A stretch of 37,632 nucleotides of DNA from Hofstenia miamia (Eukaryota; Xenacoelomorpha; Acoela): positions 126,526 to 164,157 of the forward strand of contig SCFE01000067.1 in the NCBI GenBank assembly GCA_004352715.1, in the 5' to 3' direction. Positions 21,178 through 32,450 of this stretch are shown here, one piece after another. Each line of letters begins with the position of its first letter. Position 1 is the first letter of the stretch. The notes under the pieces are model-generated. The model ran no database searches. It saw only the letters and a list, made by a program, of their open reading frames with translations, and had not been told where the DNA came from. The position numbers were made by a program, and so were the translations under genes.

Positions 21178-21462
21178 NNNNNNNNNNNNNNNNNNNNNNN
21201 NNNNNNNNNNNNNNNNNNNNNNNNNNNNNNNNNNNNNNNNNNNNNNNNNNNNNNNNNNNNNNNNNNNNNNNNNNNNNNNNNNNNNNNNNNNNNNNNNNNN
21301 NNNNNNNNNNNNNNNNNNNNNNNNNNNNNNNNNNNNNNNNNNNNNNNNNNNNNNNNNNNNNNNNNNNNNNNNNNNNNNNNNNNNNNNNNNNNNNNNNNNN
21401 NNNNNNNNNNNNNNNNNNNNNNNNNNNNNNNNNNNNNNNNNNNNNNNNNNNNNNNNNNNNNN
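21178..21462. other. Assembly gap (285 N)
   Basis: Run of N followed by TA repeats. Open frames through it are artefacts. Confidence 0.99.
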
Positions 21463-21713
21463 TATATATATGAACTTAGGATTGTGCAATGGACCAATTA
21501 TGCAGAATATATTAAAGCGAATTTTTAACATTGTAAATTTTTACCTATTTCGATTAACTAAAGCTGAAATTTCTTTACTATTTCTAAAACATCTTGTACT
21601 GCTTAAACATCTAAACTAAAGATTAATAAAAATAAAATAAAATGTACCTTTTATAATTCCACAAGTTAACAATAGTATCTAAACTAATGTGTCTAAAATA
21701 TTTATATTCGAGA

Positions 21714-22200
21714 AATTCAAAAATAAGTACTAAATCTAATTGGCCCGTTGCACATATTAAAGTAGTTACTACAAAACATTTATAAAATCAAAAAAATATA
21801 ACACTATTTAATGTAGTTCGTCTCCACTCTCTTGTCCTAAAAATTATTGATAACACTTATAAAATTCTAATTTATATTTTACTCTTTGTACGTCTACTCA
21901 GAAGCTTCAGAAATATTGAAATTGACCATTTGTAAAATTTTCATTACTAAAAACTAGCAAAGTAATGAGATTTGCACTAGAAGGGCCAAGTGGGCGAATT
22001 GACCCATTGCAAAAGGTTCATTACTGGCATGTAATTAATTTACTATATAATTTTCTGGAATTTTCTTACTTTAATATTTTTGCATGCGAAATTCATGTGA
22101 AACTTAACTTACAAGAACTATTCTAGAAAGCTTCCTCTTCACTTATACCTAGAAGGACAAGGTGTCTAAATTGACCAAAATTCTAATAAATTTTACATGG
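21714..22200. repeat. Degenerate dispersed/tandem repeat with AATTGACC core
   Basis: Three recognisable copies of AGAAG ... AATTGACC. The first two continue to TTCATTACT: copy 1 at 21900-21948 and copy 2 at 21979-22025. Copy 3 starts at 22151 (AATTGACC at 22169). A weaker AATTGGCCCGTTGCA occurs at 21739. Spacing is uneven (79 and 172 bp). No coding potential. Confidence 0.55.
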
Positions 22201-23926
22201 CATTATGAACCTCATTATTCTGACTATTTTATATACCTTTAAAGAATTTTTCCCAAATTGTAAAACAAAAAATCACTACATAGCAAGTAATCTATATACA
22301 TATCCTTGAAAAAATTATTAAAAAAATATTTTATATTCGTTAAGATCATTTATTGGTAATTAATATTTGGCGTGGAACATTAAATTTTTTATTGATAATT
22401 GGCTCGAACAACCCTTTAAGAATTTAGAAAATAACATTTAGAAACACATTGCAAGACACCCTGTTGTCAACATGCTAATACTGTTTTAACTCATAGAAAT
22501 CACTAATCTGCTGCAGACTTATTTTGATCTTTGAGACCGCCTGTTGGACAAATATTGAGTTTTCGCGATTATGCTTCTTCATAAATTTGATAAAAACACA
22601 TTTTTCTTTCATCAAATAACAATTTCCAAACTATTTTCTATTATCAATTTCAATAGGGTAGATAAGTTTTCTAGTAATCCAATGTGTTAAAATTCCATTG
22701 CCGACTGTCTGAGACGAACTCACGTGTACTTGTTGTTTTGCTATGACTGACGCTGTAGAAAAATAATGGGCTTGAGCCGCCAAATTTATTTTTATTTCAA
22801 TGGGGTGGGTTTGAGAATAAATAGTGCAAAATCTGAATGATGTACAATTAATTTATAATTGCGTAAATTCGTGCATCAATCTACGTTAATTGGCAAGCAT
22901 TTCAAAAACGTTTTATTTAATCTGGTAATAATTTGTAGAAAGGAACGAAACAATTAAAGAGATTTATGCTGTATGAGAGTGCGTTTACTTTGATATATAG
23001 GGAACCAAAGAAAGTTTAAACTCGAACTCTTTGAAGATATCAAGAGTTGGACACTTGATTTGTCAAGCAGTGGTAATGAAAATTCTCAAACATTGAAACA
23101 AGTGTGGTCTCTAAAAAGCCAATAATAGAGTCTACGATTTCTCTCATTCTGGCCTAATAATTTCTTCAAAAAGAAGCTTATTGATTAATCCTGAAAAGAT
23201 GGAGGCATTGGAAATATTGAGATCAGCCAGCACGGCTGATCTATTTAAGTTTTTGTAATAATGATTGTCAATCAAATGTTTTAAATCTTATTAATATTTT
23301 GATAATTCTTCTGGGTTTGTGCTGGGCCAGGCTTGGGGCATTTCTTTGTATGATAAATACTTTCGCACAACCTGGGATGAAAACATAAACAGTTAAAAAA
23401 CACGAAGAAACATTTGTTGCACATAAAAAAATTGACGCTTTTTGTATCTTGAATGTACTTAGCACTCATACCATTTACTTAACTTTTTATATGTTGTGTT
23501 AAACAATTGTCGTTTTTGTACTTTATATTTCATTTGTTTTTTTTGTGTTGAATTTTCTTTTTCTAATAGTTTATGTCAAATATTTATCCAAATAATTGTA
23601 AATGAAGAAAATGACTTACTTAAAACGATAAGTAATGTTAATTTAATATCCGTATTAAACCGCACATGCGCACAGCCATGGTGTAAACTAATAATGAGAC
23701 AGTGAAAATGTCTAGTGTTTAATAGTTTACAATGTGCAGAATATGATTCCAACAATTGTGAATCGCATTTATATGAAGACAATTTCTTATTTTCAATTAG
23801 ATTTTGCTATACAAAGCTATTTTGTCATTAAATACAATGTAACATGCATTAAATATTCATACTTAATGCTATGTGTTGAATTTATGTGAACACAATGATG
23901 TAAATATATATCCACAAGTCCTACAA
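22201..23926. other. Gene-poor AT-rich stretch
   Basis: Only short open frames (62-69 codons) at 23268-23782 on both strands, with no recognisable domain. No RNA gene or transposon end was recognised. Confidence 0.5.
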
Positions 23927-24107
23927 AATCCTTAGAATTCCTGATAAGTATTTGCAGGAAATTTTAGGATTTACAAGGAATTTCCTAATAGGATCTTAGT
24001 AATTCCTAGATTATTTTCTAATAGGTGCCTTTAAGAAATTCCGGGAATTGCTAGGAAATAGGATTTTCTTAGGAATTTCTAGGAATTAGTAGGATCCTAC
24101 TAGGATG
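23927..24107. mobile_element. Fold-back element made of AGGAATTCCTA-type words
   Basis: The left part TCCTACAAAATCCTTAGAA and the inverted right part TCCTACTAATTCCTAGAAA pair over about 24 bp. The interior is a string of AGGAAT, ATTCCTA and AGGATTT words in both orientations, so much of the 180 bp can fold on itself. No coding sequence. It lies 310 bp upstream of the second secreted gene. The target duplication could not be defined. Confidence 0.6.
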
Positions 24108-24304
24108 AACAACAGCTGACCAGCTGCACTCTTATCAAGAGGCAACTAAATTATTATTTAAAAATATATTTTAGAAAAGCTCTACAGAAGGGCTGTTTGT
24201 TATTTATTTAAGTAATGCTATAAAAATATTGAAAAGTGAAATATAAACTTTCATGACTTACTGCTTTATCATATTTGCCTATTTAAAATATAATCATTTC
24301 GTCC

Positions 24305-24312
24305 TATAAATG
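24305..24312 (+). promoter_or_regulatory. Possible TATA box
   Basis: TATAAATG about 105 bp upstream of the ATG at 24417. The spacing leaves room for a leader of roughly 75-80 nt. The genome is very AT-rich, so such a match is weak evidence alone. Confidence 0.3.
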
Positions 24313-24382
24313 TAAATAAAAGCAGTCTATATCGATTGTGTTAATTATTTAAAATGCGTAGATAATTAATTTACAATATCCA

Positions 24383-24508
24383 ATGAATTCTACTCTTATG
24401 AAATCGTTTGTACTAAATGGTTTCATTAACAAAGCATGCTCAAGTTTTGTTTTGCTTTTTGTTAGCCGACCCATTGTTTGCATCACTTGCACCAAAAAGG
24501 TTTACTAA
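24383..24508 (+). other. Upstream open reading frame overlapping the start of paralogue 2
   Basis: ATG at 24383 (and in frame at 24398) opens a 41-codon frame that differs from the main one, overlaps the ATG at 24417 and runs through the signal-peptide region to a TAA. If the transcript starts at the TATA box at 24305, this frame would be met first by scanning ribosomes. Otherwise transcription may begin after 24400. No sign of its own function. Confidence 0.35.
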
Positions 24509-26303
24509 AGCAATTTTTTTCCAAAATGTTGACTTTCATTCGTGTGCTACGTGTGTAAATAATCTTCATAGACTTAGAAGTTTTGGAAATAGCTTCCCTG
24601 TATTAGGATGTGACATAGAACTAGTAACTCGGTTGTATACAATTAAAAATATTAAAGAAGAAATATTCTTCTTAACACATATAGGCTTTAAAATCCTCAA
24701 GGTAGAATCTGTTTCATTCGAGAAAATTGTTATAGATTTTGCTCTACCGGATGTTTCAGACGTTTCATTCACATTTAATCTTACACTATGCAATGGAGAC
24801 ACAGTTCTTGATCAGAAATTGTATACGCATTCTATAAACATACCAATCTTCACAAAGATCAGCATGGATTTCGACCATAACTACACACTATGCGAGCATG
24901 CTACAATTTCTGCTTATCATGTTCAAGAAAGAAAAAATGACACATACCAAACATGTTTGCTTAATTTGAGAAACTTTCCGACAGCCTCTCTTCCAAGACA
25001 AGTGAATAATACATACTATACAACATTTAGAAAGACAGACTACAACTACAATTTCAGAATATCATTGGATAACAAACAATTTAAAAGCTATCCAATGATC
25101 TTTAACGAGGCTACAACAATATCATTTGATATCCCACAAAATTTTTCAAAGACTGGCACATTTACCTATTTTTTCGCAGTAAGTTATATATGTGATTTTG
25201 GAGAAAGGAAAAATACTGAAATTTCTACTAAGGCCTTTGCTATGGTTAAGGGATATTTACCATTTTTTGATATTGTTAATCTCAAAGAAGAAAACATATA
25301 CACCTATAACAATAGTGAATGCGATATAGTCTTATTCATTAATTGGTTTTCTTCACTTGATCAAGTTTGTTATTCAAATGAAACACGTTCCATGTATGCT
25401 ATAATAGGCTTGTTAAACACAACGCAGCATAGCATTGCCTTAACAACAATAGAATACTTTGTTGCAAGACCTTCATGTAGCTACCAGGACCACATTTATA
25501 GGCATAAGATATTCTGTTTCGATGTCAATATCCTGAGTCAAATATCATTTGATAATTCTCAAGTGCTCGTATCAAAGCATCGTCTGTCATTCTCAATAAG
25601 CAATGCAGTTACTGTTTTATTGGTAGCTAAAATACATCTAAATTGTGATCCTGTACCAATGTTTTACATCTTTGGAGCGACAAATGCGTCATGCACAAGT
25701 ATTGGGAATGAAACGATTGCATGTCATGGAAGCGATACAGAAAACATTATTTTGAAAGTAATGTTGGAAGCTTCTGCTTGTGCAGGGGTAAAACATTTTT
25801 CATTAATAGCTGACTTTGTCACAATCAACTCTACTGAAAATTCCAAAATACAATGCAAAGAATTGAATTTAGATAAAGATAGATTATTCTGCTTTTCCGA
25901 TAATATTTCATTGCATTTCGTAAGCCAATTCAACAATTCCTACAATGTCTACAGCAATGCAAATTTTGACTTATTTCTTGTACGTGGATTTTTCTTACGA
26001 CCAAACAGAGTGCCGCATATATTGCGTGGTCTATTGGATGACGACTTAACTGAAGACGTTTTATTTCCTATAAAGTACTTTACAAGCCCTTCCGGTCATT
26101 CAAATATTGTAAATTTCCCCAACGCCGAACTTTCGAAATCTAACAAACTCGTGCCTTTTCACGCTGAAGATGGTTTCAGCGATTTCATTTGCAATAAGCC
26201 GGATTCAGTCCAGTACCTAATAGATCTCGACTCTGACGGATTTTCAGATTTTATTTGTATCCAAGCTTTCAAATTGTATGTATCGTACAATAAACTTTAC
26301 TAA
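24417..26303 (+). CDS. Secreted cysteine-rich protein with C-terminal FG-GAP/VCBS-like motifs (paralogue 2)
   Basis: Intronless 628-codon frame, co-linear over its whole length with the gene at 1369 and roughly a third to two-fifths identical by eye. The signal peptide runs to about residue 25 (FASLA before PKRFTKA). Shared landmarks are FNLTLCNG (120-127), YTLC, CLLNLRNF, KTGTF, ICDFG, GYLPF (279-283), EENIYTYN, LFINW (306-310), SSLDQVCYSN, RPSCSY, LNCDPVP, TNASC and ELNLD. Many N-x-S/T sequons and conserved cysteines indicate a glycosylated, disulphide-bonded extracellular protein. The tail has HILRG with LDDDLTED (534-547), a partial EDGFSDFIC (584-592) and LIDLDSDGFSDFICIQ (601-616). The last keeps the full D-x-D-x-D-G-x-x-D core of FG-GAP/VCBS calcium-binding repeats. 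An AATAAA hexamer (26289-26294) lies inside the last codons. The body belongs to no family I know, and its function is unknown. Confidence 0.92.
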   Translation: MVSLTKHAQVLFCFLLADPLFASLAPKRFTKAIFFQNVDFHSCATCVNNLHRLRSFGNSFPVLGCDIELVTRLYTIKNIKEEIFFLTHIGFKILKVESVSFEKIVIDFALPDVSDVSFTFNLTLCNGDTVLDQKLYTHSINIPIFTKISMDFDHNYTLCEHATISAYHVQERKNDTYQTCLLNLRNFPTASLPRQVNNTYYTTFRKTDYNYNFRISLDNKQFKSYPMIFNEATTISFDIPQNFSKTGTFTYFFAVSYICDFGERKNTEISTKAFAMVKGYLPFFDIVNLKEENIYTYNNSECDIVLFINWFSSLDQVCYSNETRSMYAIIGLLNTTQHSIALTTIEYFVARPSCSYQDHIYRHKIFCFDVNILSQISFDNSQVLVSKHRLSFSISNAVTVLLVAKIHLNCDPVPMFYIFGATNASCTSIGNETIACHGSDTENIILKVMLEASACAGVKHFSLIADFVTINSTENSKIQCKELNLDKDRLFCFSDNISLHFVSQFNNSYNVYSNANFDLFLVRGFFLRPNRVPHILRGLLDDDLTEDVLFPIKYFTSPSGHSNIVNFPNAELSKSNKLVPFHAEDGFSDFICNKPDSVQYLIDLDSDGFSDFICIQAFKLYVSYNKLY

Positions 26304-27246
26304 ACTTTATACGTATATTTATTGCTAAGCAAAAGTTTGTTACCAGCAAACCGTCTTTTCAAATACATTTTTTCACATACATCAATTGCACTGACAAAAA
26401 ACCAAAGGTTGCATATTATTACCATTTGATCAATTATAGTGATTTTTTTAGTTCAACCATCTTAACCGTGTTTGTTGAGTAATTCATCTTTAAAATATCA
26501 TTTACTTGTGATAGTTTTACCGCTGAAAGTAAGTATTAACATTTCTGGACACTAAACCAATTTAAATTTAGGGTAACTAAGGTGATGCAATTTTTTTAAG
26601 TAGAATTGAAATTTGCAAATGAATTGATCGACTGACTAGACTTTTAATTAAAAACAATGGGAACTAAGTCATAAACTATTTTTTTTCTGATGCTTCACAG
26701 TAAGGCCTTTTTGTCGTTCAACAATTATGTCGTAAGACACTCATCCAATAATTGATTTAATGCTGAAAGCTATTGTAGTGATCATTTAATGGTAATTTTT
26801 ACTACATGTTAGTTGCATATTCTCAAAATTTGTACAATAGTTGTTTTATGTAGATCTATGTATAATTTTATAGATTTAATTCATTTCATATTTTTTCGAA
26901 TGTAGAAATTCATTGCGTTACTAGCTTCCATGCTTCTCTACAGAACAACGTCAAAATTGTAACTATGTATTTGTTTTTGTTAAATAATATATTTATACAT
27001 TTTTGCGCAATTTGTTTTTTAGAAATTGAATTTTCAGCGCCAAACTTTCAAAACTACGCAGCCTCAGTATAAAGTAGACATAGCTACGCCTTTCATTTTG
27101 CAAATAATAATCAAAAGGGTAAAAAATAGTCAGTCAAAACCTTTCGTAATTTCTACTTTAACTTCCGCTTAACTTTGTGTGGATACTGAAAAATTGGCTG
27201 ACAAAACATTTCTATACTTCCAAATTTTATGTGGATTTAGATGCAC
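26304..27246. other. 3' flank of paralogue 2
   Basis: AT-rich, no gene or repeat recognised. Confidence 0.5.
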
Positions 27247-27254
27247 TACTACGC

Positions 27255-27619
27255 CAGAGATAGCAATCGCGTACTCAACTTTACCCGATCCGAAGTAGGG
27301 TATCTGGTCGGGTCGGACTTAAGCACAATAATTTAAACTTGTGTCCAATCAAGTAGGGTCCAGTACACACAAGGGACATGCTACATCGGTAATTGTCGTA
27401 TATGAGAAGCTAAATAAAATGCAATATTTCATGTATTGGTTTCCAATTCACATTGATTTTTATATTGAGTATCTATTTTGTTTTGTTCGAACCTGATCAG
27501 GTCGGATAAGTTATTCGATAGTCGGGTTCGGTAAGGGAATCAATGTCGGCTCGGGTCGTGTTCAGTAGACCTAATTATGTGTCGGGTCGGGTATTTCTTT
27601 TATTGAATGCCCATCACTG
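27255..27619. mobile_element. 365-bp hAT MITE with GGGTCGG-rich subterminal regions
   Basis: Ends CAGAGATAGCAAT (27255) and, inverted, CAGTGATGGGCAT (27619) are hAT-type. The flanking octamers TACTACGC (27247-27254) and GACTACGT (27620-27627) agree at 6 of 8, with TA at the centre as in Buster-type target sites (nnnTAnnn). Inside both ends are repeats of one word in both orientations: TACCCGATCCG, GGTCGGGTCGGAC on the left; GTCGGGTTCGG, CTCGGGTCGTG, GTCGGGTCGGGTA on the right. No coding sequence. Confidence 0.83.
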
Positions 27620-27627
27620 GACTACGT

Positions 27628-30600
27628 ATGCGTTTGGTGGTAACTATCAAATTAATTGTTGAGTACTAGCAACTTTTTCAATGATTGCTCTTTCATTGGG
27701 GATGCAATAGCCCTTTTTATCCAAAATGTAACTACTATTTAAGAAAAAATTGTTCTCTCATTCTCTTATTTTTATTCTTTTGGCGCTACTTCATTGCATT
27801 TTTCATTGAAAAAACATTTCGCGAACAACCTTCTTGGCGTTGTTTGTTTTCCAGGTTCGTTGTCACCTGGATCTACAGTTCACATACTTTGAAGTCTGAA
27901 ATATAGAAATAAACTTTTAGTAATTATTAGTAATGAAACAAAGTAATAATATTTGTTAATACTTAAACAAACTTATACATGAAAATATGCTTAAATATTC
28001 AAAGGCAAGCCTATCATTATGACTTGTATAATAGGAATCCTGTTGTAAGAACTAGATTAGTTTAACAGCCGCTCACGGCCGGCTACAGCTAGTGAAATTA
28101 GTTTAGCACTAACAATCACTCCTAAGCTCGACTAATGCTGCTGATTTCATTGAGAGGACTTTTGAATACACCGTATTTGTAGCAGATTGAGAAGCAAATT
28201 TAAGGCTTTCTATCAATTTTGAAAAGATCAATTCATACTGAGCACTAAGCTGCAATAAAATGTATAAGAAATTTACAAACAATCTCTTGGTTGTCTGTTT
28301 TCTAGTTATTTATCGCAAACAATGGCACTTATAGTGTTCAAGAAATTCATAACCCACGGCTTGTGATGAGATTTTGGGCTTGGACGTTTTACCATTTTTA
28401 TATATGGTGTTGATTTTGTACCCAATTTTGCCTCTGTATGATTTTTGGAACAAATGCTGTATGAGCGCCTATCAACAGCAGTTATAAATTGTCCTCATTT
28501 GGCAGATTTATGATAATCATCATGCATTTACTTGCTCAGCCATAAACGGTGTCCTAGGCATGTCTATATTTTACGTAAAACAACTAAAATAAATATATAC
28601 AATTATTAATATCTAATATTTTTTATGTTAAGTTTCCAATTTCTGTTAAAGAGGAATTAATCGTTTAAGCTATTCTATCACTGATATTTCTAAGCTTATT
28701 ACCTGCTCTCTTACATAAAGTTATTACTATTCCTCATTTAAAACAAAAACATGGAAACAACATCATAGGCTTATAATATGTCCAACCAACTTTAAATAAC
28801 ATATGTATTTTTGTTTATGTATTACATTGCCCAACACGGTTTTTCCGAGAATGTTTTTATATGAAATTATTTTTCGCAGTGTAAATCTTCCGTAAAATTA
28901 CATATTTGTAATTGAAAGATCATGCATTTACCTATTTTAGAGATGATTTTCTAGTTTCTTTCACATATTTTAATAACAACAACAACCGTCTTAAGATTGA
29001 AAAATGACCAAATGAAATACACTGTACCTGATTTTTTGTTTTGCTTAGTGCAACATAGTAGTTAAAATGTTTGTCTTCATTCTCATTTGAATTTTTTCCA
29101 AATAGAATTTCGGAAGAATTGGATGAACACGGAGAATATTTCACCAAGAATTAGGGTAATGGAGAATCGCTAAGAATGGAAACCAGTGCCGCCTAAGCTA
29201 ACTGAGTATTGCTGGACCTTCACTCGAGAAGACAAATTTTTAGTCATAAAAGAAAGTCAAGCTGTAAATATTTCATATTCACGTTTTTGTACTGGTACTT
29301 TTTGTTTCATTTACTGGTGTTATTCACCCCACATGAAATCATGGATTTCCGTTATGCTCTTTTTCGCAAATCAAAGTATTCTTGTATTTGCATGAAGTAT
29401 TTCTTCGACTTACGATAACACAAAACAGTGTTTTGACAATTTGTTTTAACAAAAAAATTTGTTTTAACAAAAAGTATTTTGTTTATCCAAGGATGGGGTT
29501 ATAGGTGGGCTATGGCCCGGACAAATTCTGTTCTTCATCCATCCTACAGTGTTTATCATATTGTAGACAATACGGAAACACCAAACTTATGTACATGTAA
29601 ATGATAAAAATATTATATTATATACAAAATTATTGCAAATCGAAATATTCTTGTGCAACTGATTGGTAATTTAAAATTCAATTCAGTAATAAATTATTAT
29701 TAGAATTCATTAAAAATGAAGCTTAATTGTGCTATATCAAAAGCTAACATAAAGAACACACTTAAACACTTCAAATGCAGTTTATTCTTTTACATTTATA
29801 TAAGAAGCTTGGGTGGTTGATTTGTTTAACTTACATTCGGGCGGAAACTACGGTTTTCAATATCATCACTATCACCGACATAAAATGTAGATTGTAATGT
29901 TTCTGTTCCTAGTAACTACCCATCTGTTTTCTGGAAGTTTCATTAAAACCATTTTCCAACATTGTCTATACTTCACAACTTTCCGTTCACGCTTAGATCT
30001 AGTAACGGTTGCGTTCGAATTACTAAATTACTGTCGTAAGCTGGGATTTTTGAAGAGATTCTAGCATTTTTGTACATTATAATTAGGGCGATAGTTTTTT
30101 TGTACCTATAAACTTAGTATTTTTACCACAAAAATTAACCAAAACCTTAAGACATTTTGACCTTATTTTAATCTAATGATAAAAATATAATGACTTCAAA
30201 CATGATAATGTATTACTTAAAACTTATTATAGAGTACTGATTATCTCTGGATACAAAATTTTCGAAACTGTGAAGACCTTGGTTCAAGAATCAGCTTGGA
30301 ATGTCTAAGTTAATTGAATTCCAATATTGATAAGCATTTTCACAAAAAAATATAGAAATTAACTAATGAAAGTGTTGATTTTAACCATATTTTGACCTAA
30401 GGATGACATTTTCACCTAACTTTATTTTTACATTACAGCCATACTAGAAATTAATTCAAAATTCGCGCTTTCATCCTAAATACATTTTACAATATGTTTT
30501 TTACCGAAAAAAAAACATTTTCACTTTATTGATCAATCCCAAACTGGAAATGATCATTTAACATTTACGGAAAAATTTCCAAGTTTGCAATCACTCAAAA

Positions 30601-31975
30601 TATATAAACTGTTTGTATTATGCTTATGTATTGAAGTAGTAATATTTTGTTGTATTTATGTTATTTTACCTGCTTGTATTTATCTACAATTTAATAAAGT
30701 CAAATATCAGTAGCAGTAGTAGATGCGGCCCAAGTTTGGGTTGGGTTAGAAGTATGCGATGAAAAATAAGCCCAATTCAATTACTGGCTCATTAAGGCTC
30801 TAGAACACGGGTAATAATTTACTAATATTTGCAGCCAACAAAATACATTTTTTTACTCAGCATTTTAATTGCTGCATATTATTTCTCTTTCAATTCTAAT
30901 CTCAATATTGAACTTTGAACATTTTTATGATACAGAAAAACCTGTTTAAAAACCTATAACTTAAAAACTAATGTATATATTATGCAGAAAACTAATTTAG
31001 AATTGATTTTTTAATTAATTATATCTAGTCTTCTCTTGTGTATTTTTGCCCAACCTAGACAGAAGTTTCTGTCTATTTGATGTTTTAATGAATTCATGAT
31101 TTTTGTTCTAATCAAAATGCAAAGAAATATGTCATGGTTTTTACGATTTTCTTGAAGTCACATAATGGAATTACAATTGGCATGTATGAATCAAACATCC
31201 GCCTGAGTTTCTCTTAATTGATCTTCAGCACATCCACACCAATGTCTATATTCATTAGAAGCTATAGATTTTTGTAGTCGTGGACCACGTTCGGTGGGTG
31301 TAAAAGACGGTTGCCATGGACTGAGTCAAGTGGATAAAACTTAAAGTGAACCTCACATTGTAAATTGCAAAATTTAAAGTTCAATACGTGGTAGGATTAT
31401 GTTCTTACAGATGGCAAAGGTGAGACAGAATGATACAATAGTGATAGGTCAGAGTCATAAACGCAGCATTCAAATTTGCCATTTTGAAGAAATCTGTTCA
31501 TTAGACCTTCAAACTAACTTCATATTCGGTCTCAACACAGAAATGTGAGCTAGAATAATATAATTTCCTTCTTGAAAACAAAATTCATTAAATTTATTAG
31601 ATATTTATGATATTACAAAAGTGAATGAGAGTGTGTGCATTATTTCTATATGACTTGCTTTTCCATTCAATGTCATTTGTTTTTTTTGCAGTATTTACAG
31701 ATCTGGTATGCTTAGTTTTGCTAATTCGTTCTCTGTACGATATTTTGCGTCAAACGATACAATCGAATTTGAATAAGAAACAGCCGAAACAGACTAATTA
31801 TGACCTAAATAGTATCTCTAGCTAGCTAAATCATTTGTTTCTATGTAAACTGTTTAAAGTAGAGAAGTATTTTCAGATTCATTAAATTTTTTATTGCTAC
31901 ATTAACTACAAAACTTTCTGGAATGCATATTATTATCTCTCATAATAATTAACCATTCGCCTAAACCTTTTTCGA
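27628..31975. other. Gene-poor AT-rich stretch
   Basis: No supported gene; open frames are at most 73 codons. Small GC-rich islands at 28069-28092 (ACGGCCGGCTACAGC), 29489-29520 (GGTGGGCTATGGCCCGGAC) and 30726-30775 (CCCAAGTTTGGGTTGGG) look like further decayed hAT ends without partners. A slightly GC-richer area at 31200-31440 shows nothing assignable. A 66-codon frame at 31625-31825 is hydrophobic at its start but otherwise unsupported. Confidence 0.45.
29439..29474. repeat. 18-bp direct tandem duplication
   Basis: ATTTGTTTTAACAAAAA occurs twice in a row (29439 and 29457). Each unit contains the self-complementary core TTGTTTTAACAA. Confidence 0.85.
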
Positions 31976-32450
31976 CCTGAGGGGGAGGGTGGTGGGGAAT
32001 TCACTTTCCTCCAAAATACGTTTGATTATTGCTCAAAAACTTGTGGAGCCCTCTAAGTGATACTTGGTGACTTTCCTAAGTTTTATTGAGTAATATAACT
32101 CCTAATAAAATTTTATGAATGCTATTGTTTTTCAACAATAGTCTTTCTATTTTTTGTTATGATGATAAAAAGTATGCAACATACAGAAGAAGACTATAAT
32201 TGATAAATTAAGAATGAATTATAATTTATTTCATTATTTTCACCGGCTAAAACCAATATTTGATTTATTTTATTAAATAAAATTTTGAGATCTGTTGACG
32301 TCATCAGAAATAATAATGGCTACAAATTTCTGAAATTGCAAACTGATAGTTCTGATATGAATAATCTCTTGGTAAAGTTTCGTTTTAATATTCAGAATTT
32401 CAAAGGGGAGGAAACCCTCCCCAGGCCCGAAGAGCCCAAAAAAGTTCAGT
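31976..32450. mobile_element. Possible MITE with GGGGAGGG ends
   Basis: CCTGAGGGGGAGGGTGG at 31977 pairs with inverted GCCTGGGGAGGGT around 32415-32428. The right side also forms a small perfect hairpin, GGGGAGG/CCTCCCC, at 32405-32422. The ends are not defined and no target duplication was found. Confidence 0.3.

Noticed and set aside
28932-29147. Minus-strand frame ending at a perfect CAG/GTACAG donor
   Set aside because: A stop codon lies just upstream and no AG acceptor between it and the frame, so it cannot be a normal internal exon.
31625-31825. 66-codon frame with hydrophobic N-terminus
   Set aside because: Could be a small secreted peptide, but it has no homologue or promoter evidence, and similar frames occur by chance in AT-rich DNA.
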